The notes under the pieces are model-generated. The model did no database searches. It saw nothing but the letters and a program-made list of their open reading frames with translations, and was not told where the DNA came from. From Chamaecrista fasciculata (lineage: Eukaryota > Streptophyta > Magnoliopsida > Fabales > Fabaceae): DNA of 64,000 nucleotides. Made by a program: the position numbers and the translations under genes. Shown in pieces: positions 46,088 through 57,400 of this stretch (its first letter is position 1; each line of letters starts with the position of its first letter). Where the stretch lies: positions 203,826 through 267,825 of the forward strand of contig QANZ01011582.1 in assembly GCA_003254925.1 (NCBI GenBank). Reading direction: 5' to 3'.

Positions 46088-47518
46088 ATGGCAGAGCAAC
46101 AACTTCATGTAGTAATGCTTCCATTTTCTGCCTTTGGCCATATGATTCCTTTCCTCCAACTTTCCATAGCTTTAGCCAAATGTGGCATTCGAGTCGCATA
46201 TGTGTCCACTCCAAACAAGATTAAAAGACTCCCAAAAGTTCCCTCTAATTTAGCCTCCTTGATAACTCTAGTGGCTTTGCCAATGCCAGAATTGCAACAT
46301 GGTGATTTATCCAAAGGAGCAGAGGCCACATTAGACATTCCATTGAGAAAATACCACTCTTGAATGTGGCTTATGATCTCCTACAATACCCATTTCAGAA
46401 GCTCGTAGTTGAACAATCCCCATATTGGATTATCATCGATTTCATGCCTTATTGGGTGATAGAAATTGGTAAACAACACAAAATCCCTGTGATGTATTTT
46501 AGTGTGTATTCTGCTGCTGTAGGCTCATTTTTGGGCCCTCCAGAATACCTCTTTGCGGAAGGTCGTGAAAGAGTAAGGCCATCAATGGAATCTCTTATGT
46601 CACCACCAAATTGGGTTGATTTTCCATCTTCTGTAGCGTTTAAGAAGCATGAGGCAATTCCCTTTTTTGCTATATTATGGTCAATTTTCTGCTGGCCATG
46701 GGGCTAACGTCTCTCTTGCAGAGCGTATTGCAAAAATCCTCAAGGGTACCCAAGCAATATGTTATAGGACTTGCAATGAGTTTGAGGGCCAGTATGTGAA
46801 TTTGCTTAGAAAGCTTCACAAAAAGCCAATAATACCAACGGGTTTACTCCCATTGGATAAGCCTGAAGAAGGAAACCAATTCAATGATCATCATGAGGGA
46901 TCATGGAACCAAATTTTCAAGTGGCTAGATGAACAAAAGCCCAAATCAACCGTGTTTGTTGGGTTTGGCAGTGAATGCAAGCTCACCAAAGTCCAAGTTC
47001 ATGAGATAGCTTATGGGTTAGAGTTTTCAGAATTGCCATTTCTTTGGGCTATGAGAAAACCTAAATGGGCTAATAATGATGAAATAGAAGTGTTGCCTCA
47101 TGGTTTTGAGGAAAGAACAAAAGGAAAAGAAGTTGTAAAGTTAGTTTTGGCACCACAAAAGGAAATTCTAAGGCATTCCTCAATAGGGGGTTCTCTGTTT
47201 CACTCTGGATGGGGCTCTGTGATTGAGACTTTGCAATTTGGGCATTGTCTTGTGGCTCTACCAATGGTAAATGATCAAGGTTTGGTTGCTAGATTACTTG
47301 TAGAGAAGGGTTTAGCTATGGAGATTGAGAGATTAGAGGATGGAACTTTTAATAGATATGATATAGCTAAAGCTTTGAAAATAGCAATGGTGTCAAATGA
47401 AGGAGAGACACTGAGGGCACGTGCTAGGGAGGCTGCTACTGTTTTTGGAGATATGAAGTTGCAGCAAGAACATTATGTTGGTGAACTTGTTAATTTTCTT
47501 AAATCACATAAAGTATGA
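46088..47518 (+). pseudogene. UDP-glycosyltransferase pseudogene (UGT91-like copy)
   Basis: Close paralogue of the gene at 27231-28664, same strand. The ATG at 46088 opens MAEQQLHVVMLPFSAFGHM (catalytic His kept). One T is missing near 46343 (CCATTGAG against CCATTTGAG), so the frame closes at 46363 after 91 residues. Near 46665-46715 the copy is 4 bp longer than its partner, which returns the sequence to the first frame; it then runs open to TGA at 47518. The PSPG box starts with Leu (LAPQKEIL) instead of the nearly invariant Trp that stacks on the uracil, and has R for G in EILRHSS. The indels and the Trp loss argue for decay. A base-call error could explain the 1-bp deletion but not all changes. 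Confidence 0.82.
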
Positions 47519-49083
47519 TGAGAAAGTAATGCAACAATGAATAAGGGCAAACCCATTTTAGTACTGTACGTTCGTGAGATGGAACAAGTTGTGTGTGTAG
47601 CATTGAATGTTAAGTAATAAACCCATTTTGGACTTTCTAAGCTTTTTGATGTTAGAAACATAATATTTCTTTTTCCTTGGATTTTACTTGCTTTTGCATA
47701 CTCTCCAAGCTTACAGTTTGTATGTTTCCTGGTCTATAGCAGGGTCTAATCTCTATTTTTTGTTAGCTACAATTCCTATTTCAGTAAGCGACCTTTACTT
47801 CCTTTCTCCTTTTGTTCTATTGGTTATACTCCCTTTTTACTTAATTAGGGATCATCAAAATATTCACACTATGGGAATGAGCATACATGCATAGTGGTTT
47901 AACTTTCAATAAAGTATTATGACAATTTCTTGTATCTTTTAACTTTTTTCATTTCTTGTATCTATGTTCCTTCACCATCATAATTCATTTGATATATATC
48001 CTCTTTCTTGGTTACAGTTTTTTTTCCCCACAATTTGTCTTGCAGTAGAATTGTAAAATACATGCCAATTCATTTCAAGGTAAATTCTTAACTTAGTTTC
48101 TGTGTAAATTGTCTTATGGTAACAAATTTCTCCCACCATCTATGTTCACCTACCAAAATATTCCAAACCCCATTGAGTAGTATCTAAGTGCGTACTAAGG
48201 TAAAAAGAGATGTGGGAGCTGAACATTTCTTACACAAATGAAAAATGTAAGAGATGTGGGTGGGATTGAGGTGTCAAGTCAAAGTAATATATACAAGTGA
48301 ATAATTATCAAGATCTTTTGGAGACAAGACTACAAAGACTACAAATATGAATTCTGCTTCCCTCAATCACGACTAATTTTGCTTTCCTCTACATACAAAT
48401 ATTCATTGTTACTTTTTACAGTATTTATTTGTGTCTTTCATCTTTCTTTCTTGATACTTATTTATTTGTTGCAATTGTAGTGAATTGTTTGAGACATAGC
48501 CATTAGCATTTTTGTTTTCTTTTGCTTATATGTTGTCTATATATATTATATCACTTTTGCTTATTGTATATAATATATAATATATGATAATATATAATGA
48601 AAGAAGCTGAGAAATTTATTCCAAGCAACATGAGAATGTCTAATAGTCATATAATATGGGAATGTTGTCCAATCTAGTCTAAATTTAATCCAACTTCTGA
48701 GTTTAGTATTTTTATTAACTTTTGCAGGATTCTTTATTGATGGGAAGCTTTTGGCCAGTTGTCCCTTCAAATTGAAGCACCAAAAGATAATTTAGTTTGT
48801 TCTTCTTTTTTTATTTTTCCCCCTTTGAAGAAGTAAAAAGATATTTCATTTTTGTTATTTTTTCGGCTTGCCTTAATGGAATTATTTTGTGATGTTAAAG
48901 TAAATTTTAAACTAGTTTTCTTTCATTTGCTTTATTTTCTGTGGTAAGTGAGATATCAAGCATATGTATATAATTTTTTGTTTTTGAAAAATTCAAGCAT
49001 CTAGCAGCGGTTTTAAAACCGCCACAAAAACATACCGCCGCTAAATGCAAAAACCACCGCCGCTAAAGACAGTTTTTTTTAGT
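47519..49083. mobile_element. 1.46-kb insertion in UGT-copy 3' flank with CACTA-like right end
   Basis: After the stop, about 100 bp match the first UGT's 3' flank up to 'tagcattgaatgtt' (about 47612). The match resumes at 49085 ('attcttgcatgg'). The roughly 1.46 kb between is absent from the other copy. Its right end, 48998-49083, reads on the minus strand CACTAAAAAAAACTGTC followed by repeated GCGGCGG/TTAGCGGCGG motifs, as at termini of CACTA (En/Spm) elements. No CACTA start or matching subterminal repeats were seen at the left, so the element is probably truncated. It has no coding frame of note. Confidence 0.5.
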
Positions 49084-50305
49084 GATTCTTGCATGGATCG
49101 GATGATGATGATGAGACATCCAATAAATAAGCTAGCTCATGTTGTATGTTTTTTTAGTTAGAGTGTTTGTTGTACGTTTGTATAAGAAATTTATCTTTAT
49201 TTGATAATATCAAATCACTAAAACAACCCCAATTCATAAACTAAAAATATGTCATACTTAAAGCCAACCAACATGTGCGGACCAAAACTATTACTTTTTG
49301 AGTCATTCAATATTTGAACGGGTGGGTGAGTTCTCTGACTTTCCACAACAAAAAATGGAGAAAAAAGAAAAAGTGGGGGTGAGTGAGTGGACCTGAGGTG
49401 GTGTCTAAAATTGTTTACTTTCTTTAAACTACAAAATTAAATTACTTACTTTACATATATGCATAATTATATATATATATGATTAGAAGAGGCCTAAAAA
49501 TAAACTAAGTAAAGTAAGTATGAGGTGGTTTCTAGGCCAAACCATAAAAAAAATATACCAAATTCTATGTATATCTTCAAATATTTTTTCCAAAACGTAA
49601 CTAATAATTTAAATATAAGTAAAAGTGAAAGCCAAATTTTAATTTTTCGATTTTACAATTATATTCCCACTAAAAATAACTGATTATTACAGTACTTATC
49701 TTTCTTCATACTTCTATGTATACTTACATATTATTTCAGTAGTTTGACCATCAACAATACCTTTAAAGGATCCTACCAAAAAAAAAAAAACCCTTTTAAG
49801 GATATTTTTCAAACATAAACTATTTTAAAAAATGGCACGTGAGATTCTTGTTGGATATATTAAATTTCTTCACAATTGACTAATATTGGGGTAATAGTTG
49901 ACTTTACTGAAAAGCTTGTTCTTCATACATGTAAAATGGTTGACCAATGTTTCAGTAATGGTTAACTATCGTTGAAAAGGTAAAAAATTTCTACATACAT
50001 ATGTTATGGGTATTGAATATATATATATATATATATATAATAGAAAATTTTAAAGTGAATTTTTTTATATTCTAAAATAATAAAGTGAGAAGTATGAGGA
50101 GTTATTTAATTTCTTAAGTATTTTTTTTTTTATTTTTCACTATTTTAAATATTAAGATAAAGAAGTAGTGAACAAATTTACTTTTTTCATTACCTCATGT
50201 CTTACTATTTAAAATAATATCAAATAATATATATCTATATATATGTACTAGTAATTTTTACATGCCTTAAAAGCTACTTAAATATTTTTAAAATTTTAAA
50301 ATTAT
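49084..50305. other. UGT 3' flank duplicate and AT-rich spacer
   Basis: 49085-49220 pairs with 28743-28895. 49235-49490 pairs with 14500-15530. The remainder is AT-rich with a microsatellite (AT)n at 50017-50039. No gene was seen. Confidence 0.6.
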
Positions 50306-53300
50306 TTATGTTTTGGGGTTTGTTTCAAAAGAAAGAAGAGCTTGAGAAAGCCTAGAAAACCAAGCCCTTGGCGCTTGTTTCAATCCATACAAGGATTTGT
50401 GTAACTTGCAAACTAGACTTCGATCTTGAACCTCAAAACCTTGAGGTTGAGTCATGTAGACATCTTCAGACAAGTAGCCATTTAAAAAAGCATTGTTTAT
50501 GTCTATCTGATTTATTTTCCAGCCATAAGATAAAGCAAGTGTCAAAATAAGCCTAATTGTAGCTGGTTTAACTACAGGGCTAAAGGTTTCATGAAAATCT
50601 AATCCTTCCTTTTGCAGAAATCCTTTTGCAACAAGCCTTGCTTTGTATCTTTCAATGGTGCCATCAGATTTCTCTTTGATTCGAAAAACCCATTTGGATC
50701 CTATAGCATGACAACCTTTAGGAAGAGGAACTAAAGACCATGTGTTATTTTTCTGTAAAGCTTGAAACTCATCATTCATAGCAGATTGCCAAGAGGGATT
50801 AGAAAGGGCTTCAGGAACATTTCGAGGTAATGTGTGAGTGAGAAAAGCTTTTGGTTTGAAGATACCACTCTTAGATCGAGTTTGGATAATATTGACAGGT
50901 GGAATTGAAACTGGTTGCTGAGCTACAGGAGTAGAATGATGTTCTGAAGAACTTGAAGAATTAGAAGGCAGTAATGAAGTGTTGGAACTTTGAGATTGAG
51001 AAGATGAAGATAAAGAAGTATGATTAAGAAGAGAAGTAGAAGTATGTGAAGATGGTTGCAGAACAAAAAATGAATTATGACAAGGTAATGGAGTTGAGAA
51101 ATTTGGAGAAATAACTGGTGGTGCAGCAGCAAAAGAATTTTGCTGTGCTGATGAACATGAACTAACTGAAGTATTCACAAAAGGGAATTGATATTCATCA
51201 AAAACTACATCACGAGCTATATAGATTCGTTTAGATGACATATCAAGACATTTATAACCTTTGTGAAAGGGACTATAGCCAAGAAAAACACAAGAAGTTG
51301 ATCTAAACTGAAGTTTGTTTTTATTGTAGGGTCTTGTGAATGGAAAGCAAGAGCAGCCAAAGGTTGTAAAACATTTATAGAAAGGCTTTTTGTGATATAA
51401 AATTTCAAAAGGAGAGACAAACTTAAGAACAGAACTTGGAAATCTATTAATTAAGTGAACAGCTGTAGCAAAGGCTTCATCCCAATACTTCATGGGAAGT
51501 GAAGCTTGAGCCAACAAGGTGAGTCCAACTTCAGTAATGTGACAGTGCTTTCTCTCAGCAAGCCCATTCTGCTCATGTAAGTGAGGACAACTTCTGCGAT
51601 GTACAATACCTTGAGAATTCAAGTAAGAAGACAAAAATTTGTACTCTCCACCCCAATCAGATTGTACTACCTTAATCTTACAATCCAGCTGCAATTCAAC
51701 TAGCTTCTTAAAATCAAGAAAAGCTTGCATAACATCAGATTTGTTCTTGAGCAAATATAACCAAGTAAACCTTGAATAGGCATCAGTGAAATGGACATAA
51801 TATCTAAAACCACTACTGGAAATAATTGGAGCAGGGCCCCAAACATCAGTATGAACAAGCTCTAAAGGAAAAGAATAGGTAGTTTGAGACAAAGGAGAAG
51901 GTCTTCTGTGAAATTTACCAAAACAGCAGGATTTGCAAAGAAAATTTGTATCATTATTATTGAAGCTAATGTTACAATCTTGCAAAACTTTCTTTACAAC
52001 ATTAGAAGAAGGATGACCTAACCTATTATGCCATAGATTGTAAACACTAGAGGAAGGAACAACTGATTCATTCAAAACAACTGAATTATTCAAAGCAACT
52101 GAATTATTCAAAGGTACAGCAGAAGAAAAATGAGAGGAAGGCTGTGCTTGCAGAGAACAAGAACTGCGAATGCCAAGAATTTGCACATCCTCAAGAGCAT
52201 AGAGTCCATTTTTAGTAATGCCTCACAAAAGTGTTATATGAGTCTCCTGCTGTTTGATAAGAAAATAGTCAGAATAAAACAGAAAATAAACTGAGTTATC
52301 CTTAGAAAACTTTGAAACACTTAGAAGGTTTTTAGAAATGTGAGGCACAACCAAAACATTTTGCAGACATAATTTGATTTGAGGAGAAGATGAAGAGTAA
52401 AAGAAAGAGTCTCCTGAAGAAGTGATTCGCAAACCTGAGCCATCTCCAATTAATACTTGGTCATAGCTCGTATAATCTGATCTTGTTGACAGATTAGAAT
52501 CATCATTTGTGAGATGATTAGAAGCTCTTGAATCAACATACCAAGAGGAATCTGCAACTGATTCAGGTGTGGCTATCATAGCTTGTGGCTGAGCTTGTGA
52601 CTTTGGAGCTGAGGAAGAAGAAGACGCAAATTGTTGAGGATCAAGTGAATAATTGGAATCAAAACGATACCAGCATTGAGAAGCAATATGTCCATTCTTG
52701 CCACAAACTTGACATTGAACAGAAGATCTTGGACTAGAAAAATTAGCTCTACCATAACCTCTACCAGAGTTATAATTTCCTCTGCCACGATTATTCTGAT
52801 ATTGACCTCTACCTCTAGAAATATTCTGAAAAGAATTTCTTCCCCCTAATTCTGTGTGCCTCTGCCTCGATTAGTAAACTGATTTCCTCTTCCAAAATTT
52901 CCAGAATGAGCAATATTAGCTGATACAATATTATCAGCAGATTTGGACATTTGTAAACGTGCTTCTTGTGCAAGTAATAAAGCAGTAACATCAGCAATAG
53001 TAGAAGTACCAACTCGAGTAAGCATTGAACAAACAAAAGAATCATATTCAGATGATAAGCCATTATAGATGAAATTCAGATGATCGTTAATTCTCAGAGG
53101 CTGACCTATAGCAGATAATGCATCAGCTAGAGTTTTAATCTTGAGAAGATAAGCAGACATGGATAATGATCCTTTCTTTAAACTATGAAGTTGTGCTTTG
53201 TATTGCATTTCTTTTGCAGCAGTCTGATTCGCATAGTGAGATAAAATTCAATGCCATACCTCAGAAGTAGATTTACAACCTACAACTTGCGAAATCACCG

Positions 53301-53844
53301 TTTCTGTCATCGACGATACCATCCAGGAAAGTAACAACCGATCTTGACGCTGCCAGTCAATAAATGCAGAATTCTTCTTTCCAGAAGCTTCATCTTCAGC
53401 AGATAGGAATTGTAAAAGAACAGATGGATTTTCATCAATAAATCTTTCAAGTTGATAACCAAGAATAGTGGATTCCATTTGAAGATGCCATTGAAGAAAA
53501 TTATTTTCATCCAATTTCACAGAAAACTGATGCGAAAAAGTAGTAATTCCTGTATTAGAATCAACTTTGAGAGTAGATGAAGATGGAAGTGTAGTAGATG
53601 GAGTGGAAGTAGGAGATGAAGTTTGAGTGCTCTCCATAGAGAGACTTTTTAGGCTTCTGATACCATGATATGATTCAGAGAAAATGAAAGAAACAAGAGT
53701 AATTGTGTTTTTGTATATTGAATAGAGTGAATGTACAAGTGTATATATACACTGAAATGATATAACAGAAAAGCCAACTAATACAACTCTGTAACCGAAA
53801 CTATAACTAACTGAAGTCCAGCTCATCTAACTAACTACAGCTCA
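50306..53844 (-). mobile_element. decayed, 3'-truncated Ty1/copia element
   Basis: Minus-strand copia relic of a family different from the intact one. From the right: an LTR (about 53666-53844), a primer-binding site TGGTATCAGAAGC next to it, Gag from Met at 53637, a frame break near 53248, Gag continuing at 53208-52846, a CCHC knuckle (CQVCGKNGHIASQC, about 52660-52716), and a protease whose active site reads DSRA instead of DSGA. Another break near 52200 is followed by integrase (HTDVWGP, EQNGLAERKH) and the first part of reverse transcriptase (DINNAFLNG, LYGLKQAPRAW). It stops near 50325, before the YVDD motif. The rest of RT, RNase H and the 3' LTR are missing. It cannot be autonomous. 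Confidence 0.88.
53666..53844 (-). repeat. 5' LTR of the decayed copia element
   Basis: The inner border is set by the primer-binding site (53665). The outer border (TGAGCTGTAGTTAG in element orientation) is approximate, since no second LTR remains for comparison. Confidence 0.55.
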
Positions 53845-54491
53845 TCAATTTCTCTATTAAATTTGAACTCATTTGCTGATAGTCTCGACTGAACAGAAAA
53901 AGTACTTGTAAAAAACAATATATAACTTTTAATTCGTCACATTCAAATTTGAAATAAAAGAAATATGATCAATAGTTTGACACAAAAATAAAACTAAATG
54001 ACAATATTTAAGATTAATTTGGATATTTTGGAACGAACAAAATAAACTTAAGGGCATAAATTTATGACCAATTTGAACATTTGACAAAAAAAAAAGACTT
54101 AAGTTTTCTATTTTCAACGTTCATTTGGTTTGAAATTATATCCAATGATCCATGATGCTAATATTTTAAGAAAAGGAAACACTTTTGACAACTCACATTC
54201 ACACTGGACCTACCGATCGAAAGCAAGGCACCAATAAAAACATATCTTTACTTTGGCAAATAAAAAAAAAAAAGAACCCTTTATTCGTAAATTAAAAACA
54301 AAAGGAATATATTCAACCTGCGCACATGTTAATTAATTAATTAATTCCAATTATCTTGGGCAAAATTCTGAAGCTTCAGGTAAGTTTCATTCCGATTAAA
54401 ATATGTTGCCATTATTGACTGTAATTAATGTGCTTCATCTTAGCTGCCTTCTGCATAATATACATGAGAGATTATCATCATCATCATCATC
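53845..54491. other. spacer and promoter region of the receptor kinase
   Basis: AT-rich spacer with weak similarity to the 29.2 and 36.0 kb repeats at 53880-54110. A (TCA)n run at about 54475-54491 directly precedes the kinase start codon. No gene was seen. Confidence 0.45.
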
Positions 54492-57400
54492 ATGGAGAGT
54501 ATTAATGATCCCCAATGGATTCTATCCTTGAGCTTTCGTCTAGTCATGATCATCCACCTTTTGCTTCATCTTGGCAACACAATTATGGTTCTTGGCAACG
54601 ACCCCAATAATCCAGGTATATATAACTACGGCTATATACTGAAAAGTATATTGGACTGAAAGTGTAATTTTAGCTATTATAGTTTTCTGGTGTAAGAAGT
54701 TAGTTTTTGTGTTAGTAGCCGTCAGTCTATTATATTCCTTCTTCTATTGTATTTTCTCTCTATAAATACTGTAATTGTAATCAGTTTCATTAATGCAATA
54801 TTAAGAGAGTTATTCAGATTAGTCCTAATCTGTTCATATACATATGTGTTTTGATGTGAATTGAACTTGTTGAGAGTTAATTAGTTTTGCTTGCACAGGT
54901 TACATAAGCATTGACTGTGGAACTGACAATGATTTCTCAGACAACGAGACAGGTATATCGTATCAGACAGACAAGAATTTCGTACAAACAGGTACCAATA
55001 AAATACTACCTAGGGACCAACAAGCAACAGATTTTGGAGGAGTACTAAATACTCTAAGAAGCTTTCCAGATGGAAAAAGGAATTGCTACACTCTAAAGCC
55101 AAATCAGGGGAAGAACCACACTTATCTCATTCGAGCTTACTTCTATTATGGGAATTATGACTACAAAAATCAAACTCCAACATTCGATTTGTACATTGGT
55201 GTCAATCATTGGGAAACTGTGAATCCAAAGTTGGGACATTACCATATTTCGGAGTGTATCTATACTCCCACCACAGACACAATATATGTGTGCTTTGTGA
55301 AGGGTGACATAGGAATACCTTACATCTCAGCATTGGAATTACGTCCTCTGTCCAATTCTGTTTACCAAACTTCGTCGCCTTTGCAATCGTTACTTGCTTT
55401 ACAAGTAAGAGTTGATGTTGCCTCCACTGATAATTCAGCCTCCTTCAAGAGGTACAAGGATGATATGTATGATCGTTTGTGGAAGAATGACAAAATGGAA
55501 GGGAAAGAATGGAAGCATTTCAATAGATCGTTGTCTATAACAAATGATTCTTATTATAAATTACCACCACAAGTTCTGAGCTCTGCAGCCAAATCATCAA
55601 GTCTCTTCTCTGCGTTAAACTACGACCATAATTCGATCTCTGAAGAACTCGAAAAGTCTTCCAAATATTATGTCTACTTTCACTTTCTTGAAATTGAGCA
55701 GCTTGGCCGTGGCCACAAAAGAATAATCAATATTACTCTCAATGATGAAAACATCCTATCTCAGCCTTTAACTCTTGAATACATGATCCCACTGACCATA
55801 AGCTATCAAGATGTAACACAAGGCAATGTTCGCTTCAGCATCAGTGCAACATCAGAATCCAGTGCTCCCCCCATCCTCAATGCCTTTGAGATTTATAAAC
55901 TGATAGCCCCACTTTCTTCCCCAACACAAAAAACAGATGGTATGTTCAGTTTCACTTTTTCCCATTACTTTTTTATATGTCTTAATCATAGTTATCAAAA
56001 CCGGACCGGACCGGCCGGTCCGACCGGTTGAACCGGTCATTAGGCCGGTCCGAGTCGGTTTAATAACCGGCCAAGCAGAGAACCGGCCTGAACCGGAGTC
56101 AAACCGGTTGAACCGGTCCTGGTTTATTTTTTTTTCTTTTTTTTTTTTTGTTGATTTTTTTTTCTTTTTTTTATTATTATGGGTCAAATATTAGAGAATG
56201 TTGATTATGAACCAAATTTTGATAGAGAAAGTGATCATAAAATGTCACTTGATGATATTATATTGTTGAACATTATGAAAATTGATTATCTCTATATTAA
56301 TTCATGTTACTTTATGAAAATTGTATTAATATATTAATGTTATAATTGTATTTTGTAACCTAATTATGAATATTTGAATTAAAATTTTATCATATATAGG
56401 TTTTTTTATTATTTTTAATTTATTTATTTATCAACGGTCCGACCCCGGTTGAACCATTGAACCTTGAACCCCTCCTTCGGCCGGTTCAATGGCCGGTCCG
56501 GTTTTAATAACCTTGGTCTTAATAGGCTAAAGTGCACTTAGGACCCTGAGTTTTAGACTAAGGACATAAAACACTCCTGAGTTTTAAAAGTAGATAGATA
56601 GATCTTTCAAGCTTTAAACTTCTATCACTCAGCAGCCTTTTGTCAATCTTCCATTCAATTATCTCCGTTTTGTGTAAAAAAATATTAAAGTTATTTAGAA
56701 GTGTTGAGTGATCGAAATTGAAAGCTCAGGAGTTTTATCTGTAAACTTATTTGAACTCAGAAGTGTTTTGTGTCCTGACTTAAAACTTATGATTCTTGGA
56801 TACATTTTACACTATTAATTAATTTTGATTATGATGTTTGATCTTTTGGACTGACCTCTGAATCTGATAATGCCTACTTATTCCAGTGGATGCTATCTTG
56901 GACATTCAAAACACTTACAAGATCTCGAGATTGGATTGGCAAGGAGACCCATGTCTTCCAAGTGTTGCTTGGGAGGGACTAAAGTGCCTGACTGCAGACA
57001 TCAATAACTCAAACGCACGCATCACCTCACTGTATCTCTTTTGCTTCTTCTTTATTAATTTAAACCACTCTTTAATTACTAACAGATATTGAGTCTAGCA
57101 GAAATGACTAGTCTCCCACGTCATAGTGAACTCACATTTGAATATCCCTTGAAAGAGGTGTTCGTATTTAGTTTCTGATAGTGATTAGTTTCAGTGGAAG
57201 ATGCTTGTGAGGAAAAAAAAAAAAAAAAAACTATTCTTTAATTATGGGCATTGTATCTTAAAATTCTTGCATGATCTCAACTCCAAGTTAAAAATAGTCA
57301 ATTTGAATATTTTAGATTGTTCCTTTACAATGCATGGGTCAATAAGATTTCTTTTAAGTAATTGTGTTTGTTTTATGAGAGTCATGTACTTTTGAAGTTT

